Under the pieces are notes generated by a model, which saw only the letters and a list, made by a program, of their open reading frames with translations, was not told where the DNA came from and ran no database searches. From the NCBI GenBank assembly GCA_050084985.1, contig JBITNC010000001.1, positions 46,066,001-46,130,000 of the forward strand: a stretch of 64,000 bases of DNA, written 5' to 3'. Below are positions 10,600-20,838 of this stretch, piece by piece (the first letter of the stretch is position 1; each line of letters starts with the position of its first letter). The translations under genes were made by a program, and so were the position numbers. This DNA comes from Nageia nagi (Eukaryota > Pinophyta).

Positions 10600-11940
10600 T
10601 GGTCCTATCATCATCATAAATAGGCCATGGGTGGTCCTTCTTTGTAACCTCTGCCATATCTGTTAATGTAAATTCATCCTTGAATTCTTCTCTGAGCTCT
10701 GTACTATCCCCTATGGGGAATTCTATAATAAAATCTATGATTACCTATCCCTTAACTAATTTTTGCTTGACAAATTTGAGATCAAATTCTTGAAGTAACA
10801 TGACCCATTTTGCTGCTATTCCATCAAGGCAAGGCTTTGACATTAAGTAACTCAATGGATCTACCTATGTAAGCACATGTGTAGTGCTATTGATCATGTA
10901 ATGCCACAACCTTTTAGTAGCAAACACCACACATTGGCATAACTTCTCAATAGGAGTGTATCTAGTCTCATAATCCTTCAATGTCCTACTGATAAAATAG
11001 ATAGCCCTCTCTTTACCATCTTCCTCCTTCTTAGCAAGCATTACTACAAATGCATGCTCTGTAGCTAAAACATAAAGCTAAAGGGGTTCTCCATGCCTAT
11101 ATGGAGCTAACACCGGTGGGTGTAACAAATATTCTTTTATCTTATCAAATGACTCTTGACATTTATCATCCCATTTAAACTCAACATCTTTCTTAAGTAA
11201 ATGAGACATAGGAGCTATCTTGTCCATTAATTGACATATAAATCTTCTAATGGCCTGTATTTTACCTTGTAAACTCCTTAATTGCTTGAGATTTGTTGGA
11301 GGTGCCATTTCTATGATGGCTTTGATCTTTTTGGGATCCACTTCCACACCTCTCCTTGAGACAATATGTCCCAAGAGTTTTCCTGATGACACACCAAATA
11401 CACACTTCTGTGGCTTAACTCTTAACTTGTACTGTCTCATCCTCTCAAATGCTACTTTCAAATATTGAACATGATCTTTTTTGTTCTTGGATTTTATCAA
11501 AATGTCATCAACATCTACCTTTACTATCTTATGAATAAAATCATGGAACATAGCTGTCATGGATCTTTGGTATGTAGCTCCCACATTCTTGAGACCAAAC
11601 GGCATTACCTTGTAGCAAAAGTTGCCCCAAGGTGTTCTAAAAGCTATTTTATGTTGATCACTCTTTGATTTTAATCTGATTATATCTAGAAAAGCCATCC
11701 ATAAATGACAACATCTCTTATCCTGCTAAACTGTCAATGATCATATCTATGTTAGGCAATGGAAAATCATCTTTTGGACAAGCCTTGTTGAGATCCCTAA
11801 AATCACTACACACTCTAATTTCACCTGTAGGCTTCTTAATTGGAACTATATTAGTGATCCATTCTAAATAGTCTATGGATCTTATGAATCCAACTTCTAG
11901 TAATTTCTCTATTTCCTTCTTCACGAGCAATGAAACCTAA
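10600..11940 (-). pseudogene. Element F reverse transcriptase and RNase H
   Basis: RT starts near 11930 with KKEIEKLLEVGFIRSIDYLE, followed by VPIKKPTGEIRVCSDFRDLN and PLPNIDMIID. A TAA replaces the Gln of the AGQEMLSFMD region at about 11725. The main block (11078-11698) has FRTPWGNFCYKVMPFGLKN and the catalytic motif as VDVDDILIKS, where Tyr of YVDD is Asp (about 11510). The thumb region follows with GKLLGHIVSRRGVEVDPKKI. The linked RNase H (about 10640-11090) includes RAIYFISRTLKDYETRYTPI and QCVVFATKRLWHYM. The changed RT Tyr and the stops mean no activity is expected. Confidence 0.88.
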
Positions 11941-12604
11941 AAGGCATTTTTCATGGCTTTTGTTTTACTAGCATTGCCCCTTTTTTGACCACAAGGTTAT
12001 GAACCACAAAATTCTCATCTAACCTTGGCATATCTTTTTAAGACCATGCAAATAGCTTAGAATAATTGTGAAAAGACTAAACTAATTCATTCTGCAATGG
12101 TGCCTCAAGAAGCTTACCTATTTTTAGTATTCACAGTATCTCTTGAGAGCTAATTTTAACTTCTTCAATTTCTTCATTCAACCAGGTAACCTCAGCTTCT
12201 GATGGCAAAGGGAATGGTAACTCTCCCAATCCCTCAATCTTGTCATCTTTGGATTCCTTGAAACAAGCATGTATATCTAGACAATGCATTTGAATTCTCT
12301 TTTCATGCCTTATTGGATATTCTATTCTAGTGCCTAATACTTATAAAAAGGCATCATCATTTTGAAATAGATCTATAATTTGTATAGCATCTTCCTCATC
12401 AATCTCGTAATCAATTACATAACAATTGCTTACCCACTCATCAATTTGCACTATTTTTGAAATTCTATCCTGACAAATGTGATCACCACCCTGATACGGA
12501 ATTATACTTGACTAGTTTTTCTCTATTTCTTCCCCAAAAGAAGACTACTGGTGGTCCCCTATCATTGAAAAGGAGTGCAAGTGTTCTTCTTCCTAACCTT
12601 ACTA

Positions 12605-13330
12605 CTATTCATTAAAGTTTCCATCTAAACTAATTTCATTGACATTTGTGATAACATATGAACCAATCCCGATATCCATCACATTGATTTTTTGTAATGC
12701 TTTCCTATAAATTCGATCATTCTTGGCTAGAAGGGTTTCATCTTCCACATCACATGGAACAAATCTCTCTAGGAGGACAAAGTTACATTGCTTGGCCATC
12801 TGTTCATCTACCTCAACCTTATAGACATTCCCCTCAAAATAGATTTTAAAACACCTATGTAACATTGATGCCACTCCATCCATATCATCTATCCAAGGTC
12901 TTCCAAGAATAAATTTGAATGAAGGCTTTCCTTTTGTGATATAAAATAGAGTATCAAGCACTTTATTACCAACCTTGATTGGTAATGTGATAATTATTGC
13001 ACATATTCTAGGTATGTCGTCAAATCCCTTGACTCTCATGGTAGTCTCTTCTCTTGGAGGTAGCACATCCGGATCAAATTGCTCTAACAAATGAGTGGTA
13101 GCAATATTCAGGGCTACCCCACCATCTATCAATGACCTCTTAACAGTTATTCCAAAGGCATCCACCTCAAAGAACAAAGGTGGATGAAGCTTAGTGAAAT
13201 CCTTACTAGGCTTCTCGCTAGGGTAAAATGCAATAACTTCCCCTTTACCCCAAATCTCTACCTTTTCCACAAAAGAAGCAATAGAAATATTTTGATCTAT
13301 CTGACTATTCCTAAAAACCTGATTAATCAT
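12605..13330 (-). pseudogene. Element F protease region
   Basis: An open stretch of 241 codons covering the aspartic protease. The active site reads SLIDGGVALNI (about 13120-13150), the D-G-G form found in Tat-type elements. FILGRPWIDDMDGVASMLHR (about 12845-12905) is the conserved second half. The C-terminal part leads into a linker rich in Asp and Glu. About 660 bp (11940-12604) between protease and RT carry stops and no clear motif. This is the best-preserved frame in F. Confidence 0.85.
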
Positions 13331-13339
13331 CTCCCTATG

Positions 13340-14661
13340 AGGTGCTAAAATCTAAAGTAACTCAAAAAGACTAACCTTAGCTTGTGTGCTCTTTAATTGC
13401 TCAATCAAATCAAAACTTCTAGGATCTTTTGGTAGCTCCTTCTCATAGGTAACTAGATCAACCATCTCTCTAGCTCTCCCTCTTGTGAGTGTCACACAAA
13501 CATCTTCATGAAAAATCACATTGACATGTTGCTCTTCCTTTGCATCTTTGACCTTTGCCGGACACACATAGAATCCATCTTCTATGAGCTTCTATATTAT
13601 GTTCCTAAGGCTTCCACACCCATTAGTAGCATGGCCCTTAGTCTAATGATACTCACAATACCTATCTTCTTTATACCAAGCGGGTCTTTCTGCTATAGGA
13701 TCTTCTTCACGCTTAGGTAAGGGTTGTAACAACCCTTTCACCATAAGGTCTTTTAGGATAATCTCAGAGGTATGGGAAATTTCACAAATTTCCTCTCTTT
13801 TAGCCTGCTTATCTTCTCGACCACATGGATAGTTTTCTTGTTCTTTGGTGATTGTGATCTCTTATCCTTCACTTTAGTCTTATCATCACTACCATACTTC
13901 ATAAGCCCTAGCTTCATAAGGAATTTCTCTTTCTCTAACAATTTATATGTCATATCCGAAAATGCAAGATGTGTATAATCGATGACATGTGATTGTAAGG
14001 GTAAGATAATAGCTTCTTTAAAAATATTGTTTACCTCTTTTTCCATTAATCTGGTCTTCACTTGCTACCATGTCTTCTTAAACCTCACAACAAATTTGTC
14101 TAGTTTCTCATCATTGCCTTGCTTTATAGCGCAAAAATTTGATACCATAACCTCCTGCTTGATGTTATGCTTGTATTACTCAAGGAATAAATTACTGATT
14201 TCTCCAAATGATGTGATGGACCCTTCAGGTAGGGCATAAAACCATTCTCAAGCCTCTCCCTCCAAGCTATGGGGAAAGACTTTGGCTTGTAATATTTGAT
14301 CTGTACCAATTTTGAGTTTGCACTCATCCTTGAATCCTTGTAGATGTCTCCTCGAATCTCCTTCACCATTGAACTTGTAGAATTTTGGCTCTTTATAATC
14401 AGATGGTGGCATGTGCCTATGAATCTCATCGCATAGGGGACTACCAAATTCAAAAGAATCATTAGGTGGAGCTGATCCCCTTGCCAATCTATTAATTTGC
14501 CTTTGCATACCCTCTATAGTAGCTTGAAAGTTACTATTTTTGCCCTTAGCACTATTTTGCATTCCTCTAGATCCCTCTGGACCATCATGTCTGATTTCCC
14601 CCAATAATTCATCCAGATCTCTTCTTGAAAGACTATGCAGGAATAATTTAAGCTGATCCAT
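13340..14661 (-). pseudogene. Element F gag
   Basis: The ATG is at 14661 (MDQLKLFLHSLSRRDLDELL), 70 bp inside the primer site. An upstream GTG at 14676 extends the frame but is not needed. The capsid-type retrotransposon gag domain runs from MPPSDYKEPKFYKFNGEGDS (about 14360-14410) through EWFYALPEGS and KQGNDEKLDKFVVRFKK (about 14050-14110). The knuckle-like motif YCEYH-stop-TKGHATNGC (about 13610-13665) is the C-x2-H...G-H...C type seen in Tat and Athila gags; a stop replaces one residue. Stops also occur before EWFYALP and at 14062-14090. Confidence 0.82.
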
Positions 14662-14696
14662 AACTGAAACACTCACAAAATAGATATTAGTCCTAA

Positions 14697-14717
14697 CTAA
14701 AACCCTTAGGGTTTTAG
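14697..14717 (-). other. Perfect 9-bp hairpin in the F leader
   Basis: CTAAAACCC (14697-14705) and GGGTTTTAG (14709-14717) pair perfectly around a TTA loop. It lies between primer site and gag ATG, where retroelements often keep dimerisation or packaging structures. Function is inferred from position only. Confidence 0.6.
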
Positions 14718-14732
14718 TACAATGATGTGAAC

Positions 14733-14750
14733 TTCACATCAGGTTCACCA
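14733..14750 (-). other. Element F primer binding site (tRNA-Trp)
   Basis: In element orientation TGGTGAACCTGATGTGAA lies two bases after the 5' LTR. As I recall the plant tRNA-Trp 3' end, it matches the complement at 16 of 18 positions. Both mismatches are C-to-T at what would be CpG. Confidence 0.8.
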
Positions 14751-14752
14751 GA

Positions 14753-15618
14753 TGTTTACAAGTAAACATTCGAGCATGAAAATAAATAAGCAATAAGGAA
14801 AATATTCACACACTCAAATGCACTTATAACTTGAGCTATGGATAGCAATTTATACATAGAATAATGAAAGATAACAACAAGTATTTTGATAAATTGATAA
14901 AAACTCAAAATTTGCTTGATAAATTTAGGTTCACTAATAAGTATGTAACAAGTAAATATGAAATATATGTATGATAAAATAGGCATAAAATGGCATTGCC
15001 TATCAAGACTGTATTATATACCCACTTCATAGAGTGCATTTGAAACAAAGTTGATGAGAAATCCTGGGATCCAACATTGTCCACACCTAAAATCATGAAG
15101 CTAAAAGTCACAGAAGAAGGTCGTAGGTGGTGTTGATTGCACTGGATAGGAACACTGACAGTCTATATTCATCCATAGAGGAGCACCAGTGACCTTCAAT
15201 AGGCTATGATCCATCCCCACCGAGTCTACACCCCCACTAAAATCTTGAGATGATCACAGTATGATTATCAGATAGGTCTCTCAGTTCTTTAGAATGCTCG
15301 CAAGAAGGGGATACACAAAATTAGGCTTGATAGGCGGTGTTAAGATACACCTTACAATATGATTGCCATTATCAAGACCATACACAAGATCATCTATATC
15401 CTCAATGATGGACTTACTATTAGATCCCTTATTTATATAGGTAGTAGATAATATGATGCACTCCTTGAGTCGGCATGTACCTACATAAGCAAGAGAAACA
15501 TAGTAAATAATGATATATATTAATGAAATCCAAGATAACATTAATAACTGATTATAAGTGCAGGTAACTATTTTATAATGTATTAACAAATACATAAATC
15601 AAATTTTATGTGTTAACA
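14753..15618 (-). repeat. Element F 5' LTR
   Basis: 866 bp, partner of 7097-7962, with matching TG and CA ends. Its outer edge is followed by CCAAG (15619-15623). Confidence 0.93.
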
Positions 15619-15623
15619 CCAAG
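15619..15623. repeat. Target-site duplication, right copy (CCAAG), element F
   Basis: Matches 7092-7096 exactly. Confidence 0.9.
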
Positions 15624-15670
15624 GATGTAAAGAGAAACTTCATGAAGTTGAAGAAGAGATTCCACACCAA

Positions 15671-15682
15671 GCTCTGATACCA
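15671..15682 (-). other. Element A primer binding site (initiator tRNA-Met)
   Basis: TGGTATCAGAGC in element orientation, two bases after the LTR end. This is the canonical copia primer site and is undecayed here. Confidence 0.92.
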
Positions 15683-15684
15683 AA

Positions 15685-16172
15685 TGAAGGGATTGAAATA
15701 CGATTAATACAATCCTAAACTACCAAGATCTCATGGAAGCTCATACTAACATCAAGATAAATCAAGAAGATAATATCATGAAGTGACTCAATATATAAAG
15801 TGATTCTTACAAAAAGGAGTACATCCACTAACTAGATCTTACTTCATTCACAAAGACAACTCTCTTACAATCCTCCTAACTTCATCTCCTAAACACTACC
15901 CTAAAGCATAACTTTGCTTCACAAATTGTTGAGTGATCACAAAGAGGAGGCCTTCTATTTATAGTCCAAAATCCCCTTTTTAACCATTGTACAAAGGCAT
16001 GACATGCTACTCCCTTTTACCCAAGAGGATGCTGATGACATGGAGCGTAGGACAAGTTAAATTTTCATATTCACTTAAATAGTTATGGTATATAGTGATA
16101 CCATTAAGTATTAGTGAATTTACAAAAATGATTATTACAAAACCTTACAATAATACATTATACATTCCAACA
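15685..16172 (-). repeat. Element A 5' LTR
   Basis: 488 bp, starting TGTTGGAATG and ending CCCTTCA in element orientation. It aligns along its length with the B 3' LTR (56720-57214): both have the TATA region, the GTGATCAC block and the GATCTAGTTA...GGATGTACTCC block. It abuts the pol of element D at 16172/16173. Confidence 0.9.
15956..15963 (-). promoter_or_regulatory. TATA box of the A LTR
   Basis: TATAAATA on the minus strand, about 210 bp into the LTR, the expected place for the U3 core promoter. The B LTR has TATAAATT at the matching place. Confidence 0.7.
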
Positions 16173-17800
16173 AAAACTAGCCAATTCACCCTTTGGTTCA
16201 CCATCCAACTCATTACTATACAAATGGAGATTTTTAAATCTTTTAATTACTTGATCTACTTCTTTTGCTTTTCTTCTTATTACTCTTTTTGAAACATTTT
16301 GATCTAACATTTGAGAAGGAGGATGATTTGCAAGTGTTCTATTACCTTTTACTTTACCATTCTTGTTTGATGATGCATCATCATCATTAGGAACATCTTT
16401 AGGAGACACTTATGTGGGATTTTATGGACTATTTGAAGCTTTAGGCCACATATTTTATTAGTTGGGATAAACAATATATTGCACATTTGAAGAGATTCCA
16501 TCAAAGGATCCATCATTAACAAGTTATTTTTGATGACCCTATGCTTTCTCTTCATCAAAAATAACATCACTTGAAATAATAACTTTATGAGTTTTGGGAT
16601 TATACAACCTATATGCTTTACTTATTTCAAAATAACTAATAAATATGCAAGGCTTACTCTCTAGATCTTTTTTTTTTTTTTGCTTCTTTGGAACATGCAC
16701 ATAACCCAAGTAACCAAACACTCTAAAATGATTCACATTTGGTATTTTATCATACCATTCATCAAAATGAGTTGTGCCATCCAAACTAGAGGTTGTAGAT
16801 CTATTTAAAATATACATTATTATCCTAATAGCTTCATCACAATAACTATTTCTTAAACCTTTAGTTTGGAGCATTCTTATTACTATATTAGACAAAGTTT
16901 TGTTCTTTGTTCAGCTACACTATTTTGTTGTGGAGTGTAGGCATAAGTGAGTTGCCTTCTAACACAACAATCTTTACAATATCAAAAGAATTAATTACTA
17001 CAAAACTCCCTCCCCTCTATCTATTCTTAAATATTTCAAATAATAGCTAATTTCCTTTTCAACATTGTTCTTCAACTCCTTAAAGTATGTAAAAGCTTTA
17101 TCCTTGTGCTTAAGAAAGTAAATCCAACATATTCTTGTACAATAATTAATGAAAATAAGGAAATAAAGACTTTTAGCAATACTTGAAGTTTGCATTGGCC
17201 TACATATGTCACTATGCTTTAATTGGAGGGGGTAAAAAGCCTCCCATGCTTGACCTTTTGGGAATCTTTATCTTGAATTCTTTTCCATAGCACATTTGGC
17301 ACACACTTCTTTATGATCTTGGACCTTGGATGGCCCATACACCATGTTCCTCAAATTTGAAAATTTTAGATGCCTATATTTCAAATGCTAAAGCCAACTC
17401 TTATCATAAATAGCAACATTAGTAAAATTGGAGCTTTGCTCAACAAATCTAAGTAGAAACAATCTATTCCTTGTCATGGGAATAGTGATGACATGTTTAT
17501 GCCCTTTGTTTTTCTCAAAAATCATACATTTTCTATCCTCAAACATAAGCTTATAGTTCTTTTTCATTATTTTTTCCACACTCAACAATTTATTTTTTAG
17601 CTTTGGAATGAAATATACATCATTGACCCTCTTGTTATCTTCATTTGTAGATACCTCCATAGCTCCCATGCCTTTAAATTAAATGGCTTTGTCATCTCTA
17701 AGTATTATATTAGACTTTTAGGAGTCATCCATGGCACAAAATAAATCTCCCTTTCCAATCATGTGGTTGTAGCAAATAGTGTCAAGAATACATGTATCAT
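16173..17800 (-). pseudogene. Element D protease and integrase
   Basis: The protease active site reads CILDTICYNHMIG (about 17760-17800), with D-T-I where the family has D-S-G. The pre-integrase block (17388-17669) has VYFIPKLKNKLLSV. The zinc region keeps C-x2-C in VCAKCAMEKN (about 17290-17320). In the integrase core, HSDICRPM holds the first Asp (about 17195), LRIDRGEG the second (about 17010-17035), and YTPQQNSVAE keeps the Glu with Gly changed to Ser (about 16910-16940). The core continues through NRSTTSSLDGTTHFDEWYDK and FGYLGYVHVPK (16539-16895). The end, up to DGEPKGELASF, meets the A LTR. All three integrase acidic residues survive, unlike in B and G, but stops break the frame. Confidence 0.82.
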
Positions 17801-18764
17801 CTTGCTTTTGGGCTAAGTAGGAAAAATACAAGAACAAGGTGGAGGGTTCATCCTCCTCACCATAGTTTGCACTTTGGGATCCTTCTTGAGAAGCCTTTAG
17901 TCTATATTCTCTTGTATAGTATCCATAATTGTTACAATAGTAATATTGCTTATCTCTTTTGTCACCTCTTGGAGAATCCCCTCTACCTCTTCTTTGTAAT
18001 CCTCCTCTACCTTGGAAGCCACCTCTACCCCCTTTTCCTCTTCATCTAGAAGATCTAAATTTTCCTCTACCTTGAGCTCCCCCTCGACCACTAGTACTAG
18101 TGTCACCTTGTTTAGAAGTGAATGACTTTTGTTCCACACTCCCAACATTGGAGAGTGGAGCAAGCCTTTTTTCATGTGACATCAAGGAACCAATTAGCTG
18201 ATCAAGAGTGAGAGTGCTCAGATCTTTGGTCTCTTCAAACATAATAGTGATTTAGCTCTATTTGGAAAGAATTATTCTCAACAATTTCTTTACTGAGATA
18301 AAATTTATGATCTCATCTTCAAGTGTCTCTATCATTTGGATACAAGTATTCAATCTTACATAATACTCTCCAAATTTCTCATCCTATTTTTTTTTTTTTA
18401 GATTTTCAAACTCTATTTTCAAATTTTGAAGCCTCACTTTCTTCACTTGGTCATTGCCTTGGAATCCATCTCTCAAGACCTTTCATGCATCTTTTTTCAT
18501 ATTGCAACTAGAAATCCTTAGGAATAACCTCTTATACAAGGTTGATTAGAGATGGTAGATAGAAAAGGAATTCTTGTTTTGAAACTCTCTTTTAATAGGC
18601 CTATCATCTTGAGGAAGTGTGACCCAATATAGTTCCACATAGCCATCCTCAATGATGTCCCATATTCCCTTGCCTATGAGCAAATTCTTCATTGTCAATG
18701 TCCAATATTAATAATACTCACCATTTAACTTTGGTATGTAAGGTGAATTTACTCCAAAAGCCAT
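17801..18764 (-). pseudogene. Element D gag
   Basis: The start MAFGVNSPYIPKLNGEYY (ATG at 18764) is followed by WTLTMKNLLIGKGIWDIIED, a typical copia gag N-terminus. The central part includes YVRLNTCIQMIETLEDEIIN (about 18300-18360). The C-terminal part (18042-18242) has STLTLDQLIGSLMSHEKRL and a Gly- and Arg-rich tail (GRGGAQGRGKFRSSR). The zinc knuckle near 17900-17940 is decayed (YYCNNYGYYTRE). Several stops occur, one directly after the GEYY block. Confidence 0.8.
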
Positions 18765-18883
18765 CTCACTCACTCCAACATGCTTAGCATAAACTACAAG
18801 CCTATTTGGATCATGTTTTACAAAAACTTGGTAAATTGTTTCAAGGTACCCACAACCTCTGAAAAACAAACTAAGTTTAACTA

Positions 18884-18895
18884 GCTTTGATGCTA
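18884..18895 (-). other. Element D primer binding site (decayed)
   Basis: TAGCATCAAAGC in element orientation against the consensus TGGTATCAGAGC: three transitions. It lies three bases after the proposed LTR end. Confidence 0.6.
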
Positions 18896-18898
18896 ATA

Positions 18899-19353
18899 TG
18901 AGATAATAAGAAAGAATTAAGCACACAATAATCTGATTCAATTAGCAAATTTGAACTACAATATATAGGACCTCAATAAGTAATTGATTTGGAGCTTATG
19001 GAGGTTACAAAATGGACTAAAAATGAATTCTATGGACTATTACATAAATCCACTCAAATATAATTAAATACAACTAAATGGGAGTTACAAACATGTTCTA
19101 ATACACTCTCCCATCATCCCTATGAAGTAATAGACCTTAAAACATCTTACAAGTAAAACAGTGGATGAAAACGTCTTAAATACTCATAACTATCAAAAAC
19201 TCTAACAAAATGCAATAGGTATCCAAAAACATGGGGGGCATTTTAGAAACACAAAGGTAGCAAGATGTTTGAAAATGTAGGAGCATTTCCACAAATAGAT
19301 GAAATGTAACTACATTTCATTCTGGCAAACTTGTAAAACTTAAATCTCCAACA
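18899..19353 (-). repeat. Element D 5' LTR (proposed)
   Basis: 455 bp, TGTTGGAGAT...CTCA in element orientation. The inner end is fixed by the primer site. The outer end was chosen for its TGTTGGA start; an alternative start TGTATTAGAAC at 19105 would give 207 bp. CCTATATATTG near 18958-18968 could be its TATA box. No second copy exists in the window to test the ends. Confidence 0.5.
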
Positions 19354-20344
19354 TGTTTATCATGAATACCTCTTTTTTATTACACCTTCCTATATATTTA
19401 ATGAGTTTGGAATCTAGTTCCTTGGATTACTAGAGAGGAAGGATAGATTTCCTAATGGGAGGATGCCATTCAAATAATTACTATATTTATATAGACATAT
19501 GTTGGTCATTTAGCTAAATTTAAAAAATACTCTAATTCAATAATGGTTCAAGAGGATACTAAGCTCTCTCAATAGTTGTAAAAGGAAAATTTTAACAAAA
19601 TTATATAGTATGAATTATATATTATCATGAATAAATTTTAAATTTTAATATAGTATGAAGTTGAAGGAGCTCAATTATGAGCTTAATTGCACTAGTTACA
19701 TATTTATTTTTCAAGTTTTGGCCTCAAATTAATTTTACCCAAACACATGCATTATTAGAGGATAATATTGGGATCATAACATAATTTTATTTTTTATTCA
19801 ATTTTTTATCATTATAAGTAATTTTTTATAAAATAATTAATTAGAAAAAATTATTAAATTATATTAGATACATGGAGAGTAGTTCCCAACTAAGATTTGA
19901 AATCATTAAAAACTAGCTTATGATTATTTTTTTCTAGTTAGGAATTTCATAAGGCTATTTTGATTATGAATAACATTAAGGCACTAAGTATTTATATCAT
20001 TTTCCTTAGAAGCATTATAATATCATGTTCAATTATTGGGCATGATGTTTTTTTATCTCTATAGAGAAGCCTTGAAAAGAGAATAATTATTGGAAATAAT
20101 CAATAAGAAAATATTATATTTATTCATAAATGAGATTTTATATACAAATAAAATAATACTGTAATATTAAATCCATAAATTATATTTTTTTCTACAAATG
20201 AAAATTAGATAAGTAAAATAACAAATATATGTCAATATGATGCAATTCTAATTCTAAGGCATATAAGATACCTACTATAAAACTAAATAAAATTATCCTA
20301 GATCTACGATAAATCAACATAAAATATGAAAAATTATCTTATAC
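19354..20344. other. Unassigned AT-rich spacer
   Basis: About 1 kb between elements D and C. I see no coding motif, LTR pair or tandem structure. Confidence 0.5.
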
Positions 20345-20349
20345 CTATG
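20345..20349. repeat. Target-site duplication, left copy (CTATG), element C
   Basis: Directly outside the C 5' LTR; identical to 32564-32568. Confidence 0.85.
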
Positions 20350-20822
20350 TGTTAGAATTTCTAATGCATTATTGTTTGGTATCTAAAATGTGTCTTAATT
20401 CATATAAATACTAAAAGTATTTATAAATACAGTTTAGTATTTAGGGAATTTAATATGTGCAACTTGACCATTATTACCTCATTTAAACCTTAGGTAAAAA
20501 GGTGAGTTAAGGTGGGGTTCTCTCCTATAAATATAGGGCTTGCCCTTGTTATTACACACATCGGAATAGAGAAATGTTATGCTCATGCTTTGTAGGTTGA
20601 TAAAATGAGAGGGAGATTGTAAGCAAGGCAAGAATTATCTTTAATAACTAAAAGATCTTGACTTAAGGTGGAGTACTCTCATCCTTGAGAGAAATCACTT
20701 TACATGCTAGTATCACCTTGTGAATATGAGTGTTTTTGTATTTTTATAGTGTGAGTTTCATTGTGGTTAAGAAAAGGATACTTCAAGGTTGATCTTGGGT
20801 AAAGGAACCTTCTCTCCTTTCA
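20350..20822 (+). repeat. Element C 5' LTR
   Basis: 473 bp, TGTTAGAATT...CCTTTCA, paired with 32084-32563. Long matching blocks include the TATA region, AAAAGATCTTGA, and TACTTCAAGGTTGATCTTGGG near the end. Confidence 0.88.
20526..20533 (+). promoter_or_regulatory. TATA box, C 5' LTR
   Basis: TATAAATA in a CTCCTATAAATA context, about 176 bp into the LTR; conserved at 32267-32274. Confidence 0.7.
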
Positions 20823-20824
20823 AT

Positions 20825-20838
20825 TGGCATCTAGAATC
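20825..20838 (+). other. Element C primer binding site (decayed)
   Basis: TGGCATCTAGAATC starts two bases after the LTR. It resembles the initiator-Met site TGGTATCAGAGC with substitutions and a one-base insertion. Confidence 0.55.

Larger units (their letters stand above)
7097..15618 (-). mobile_element. Complete Tat-like Ty3/gypsy retrotransposon (element F)
   Basis: An 8.5-kb minus-strand gypsy element with every structural end visible: two 866-bp LTRs (14753-15618 as 5', 7097-7962 as 3'), both starting TGTTAACA and ending TGTAAACA in element orientation. It has a primer site for tRNA-Trp two bases inside the 5' LTR, a polypurine tract next to the 3' LTR, and a CCAAG target duplication. 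Domain order is gag, protease, RT, RNase H, a second RNase H, integrase. The second RNase H and the IDGG protease point to the Tat clade. By eye the LTRs differ at about 80 positions (about 9 percent), mostly transitions. Stops in all domains make it inactive. It lies in the leader of copia element A. Confidence 0.93.
835..16172 (-). mobile_element. Ty1/copia element A (3'-truncated, split by gypsy element F)
   Basis: Minus-strand copia retrotransposon. It has a 5' LTR (15685-16172), an initiator-Met primer site (15671-15682), a long leader, gag (from 4220) and pol ending near 835. F (7097-15618) lies in the leader with a CCAAG target duplication; removing F and one CCAAG copy joins 15624 to 7096 and gives a continuous leader of about 2.9 kb. 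The RNase H end, the 3' polypurine tract and the 3' LTR are missing, because A meets an unrelated gypsy fragment at 834/835. The internal region aligns along its length with element B (57224-64000), including the leader at 4440-5060 against 62290-62890. A therefore belongs to the same family as B. Confidence 0.85.
16173..19353 (-). mobile_element. Ty1/copia element D (5' half, cut by element A)
   Basis: Minus-strand copia relic from a different family than A. It has a proposed 5' LTR (18899-19353), a decayed initiator-Met primer site (18884-18895), a short leader, gag (ATG 18764), protease and integrase. The integrase C-terminus runs straight into the A LTR at 16173, so RT and RNase H were carried beyond A's 3' side and are not in the window. 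Confidence 0.8.

Noticed and set aside
14248-14676. GTG at 14676 as the F gag start
   Set aside because: An ATG 15 bases further in (14661) begins the recognisable gag text; eukaryotic translation favours it.
18899-19105. A shorter 207-bp LTR for element D starting TGTATTAG
   Set aside because: Possible, but the TGTTGGAG start at 19353 gives a length in line with the other copia LTRs here; kept as an alternative only.
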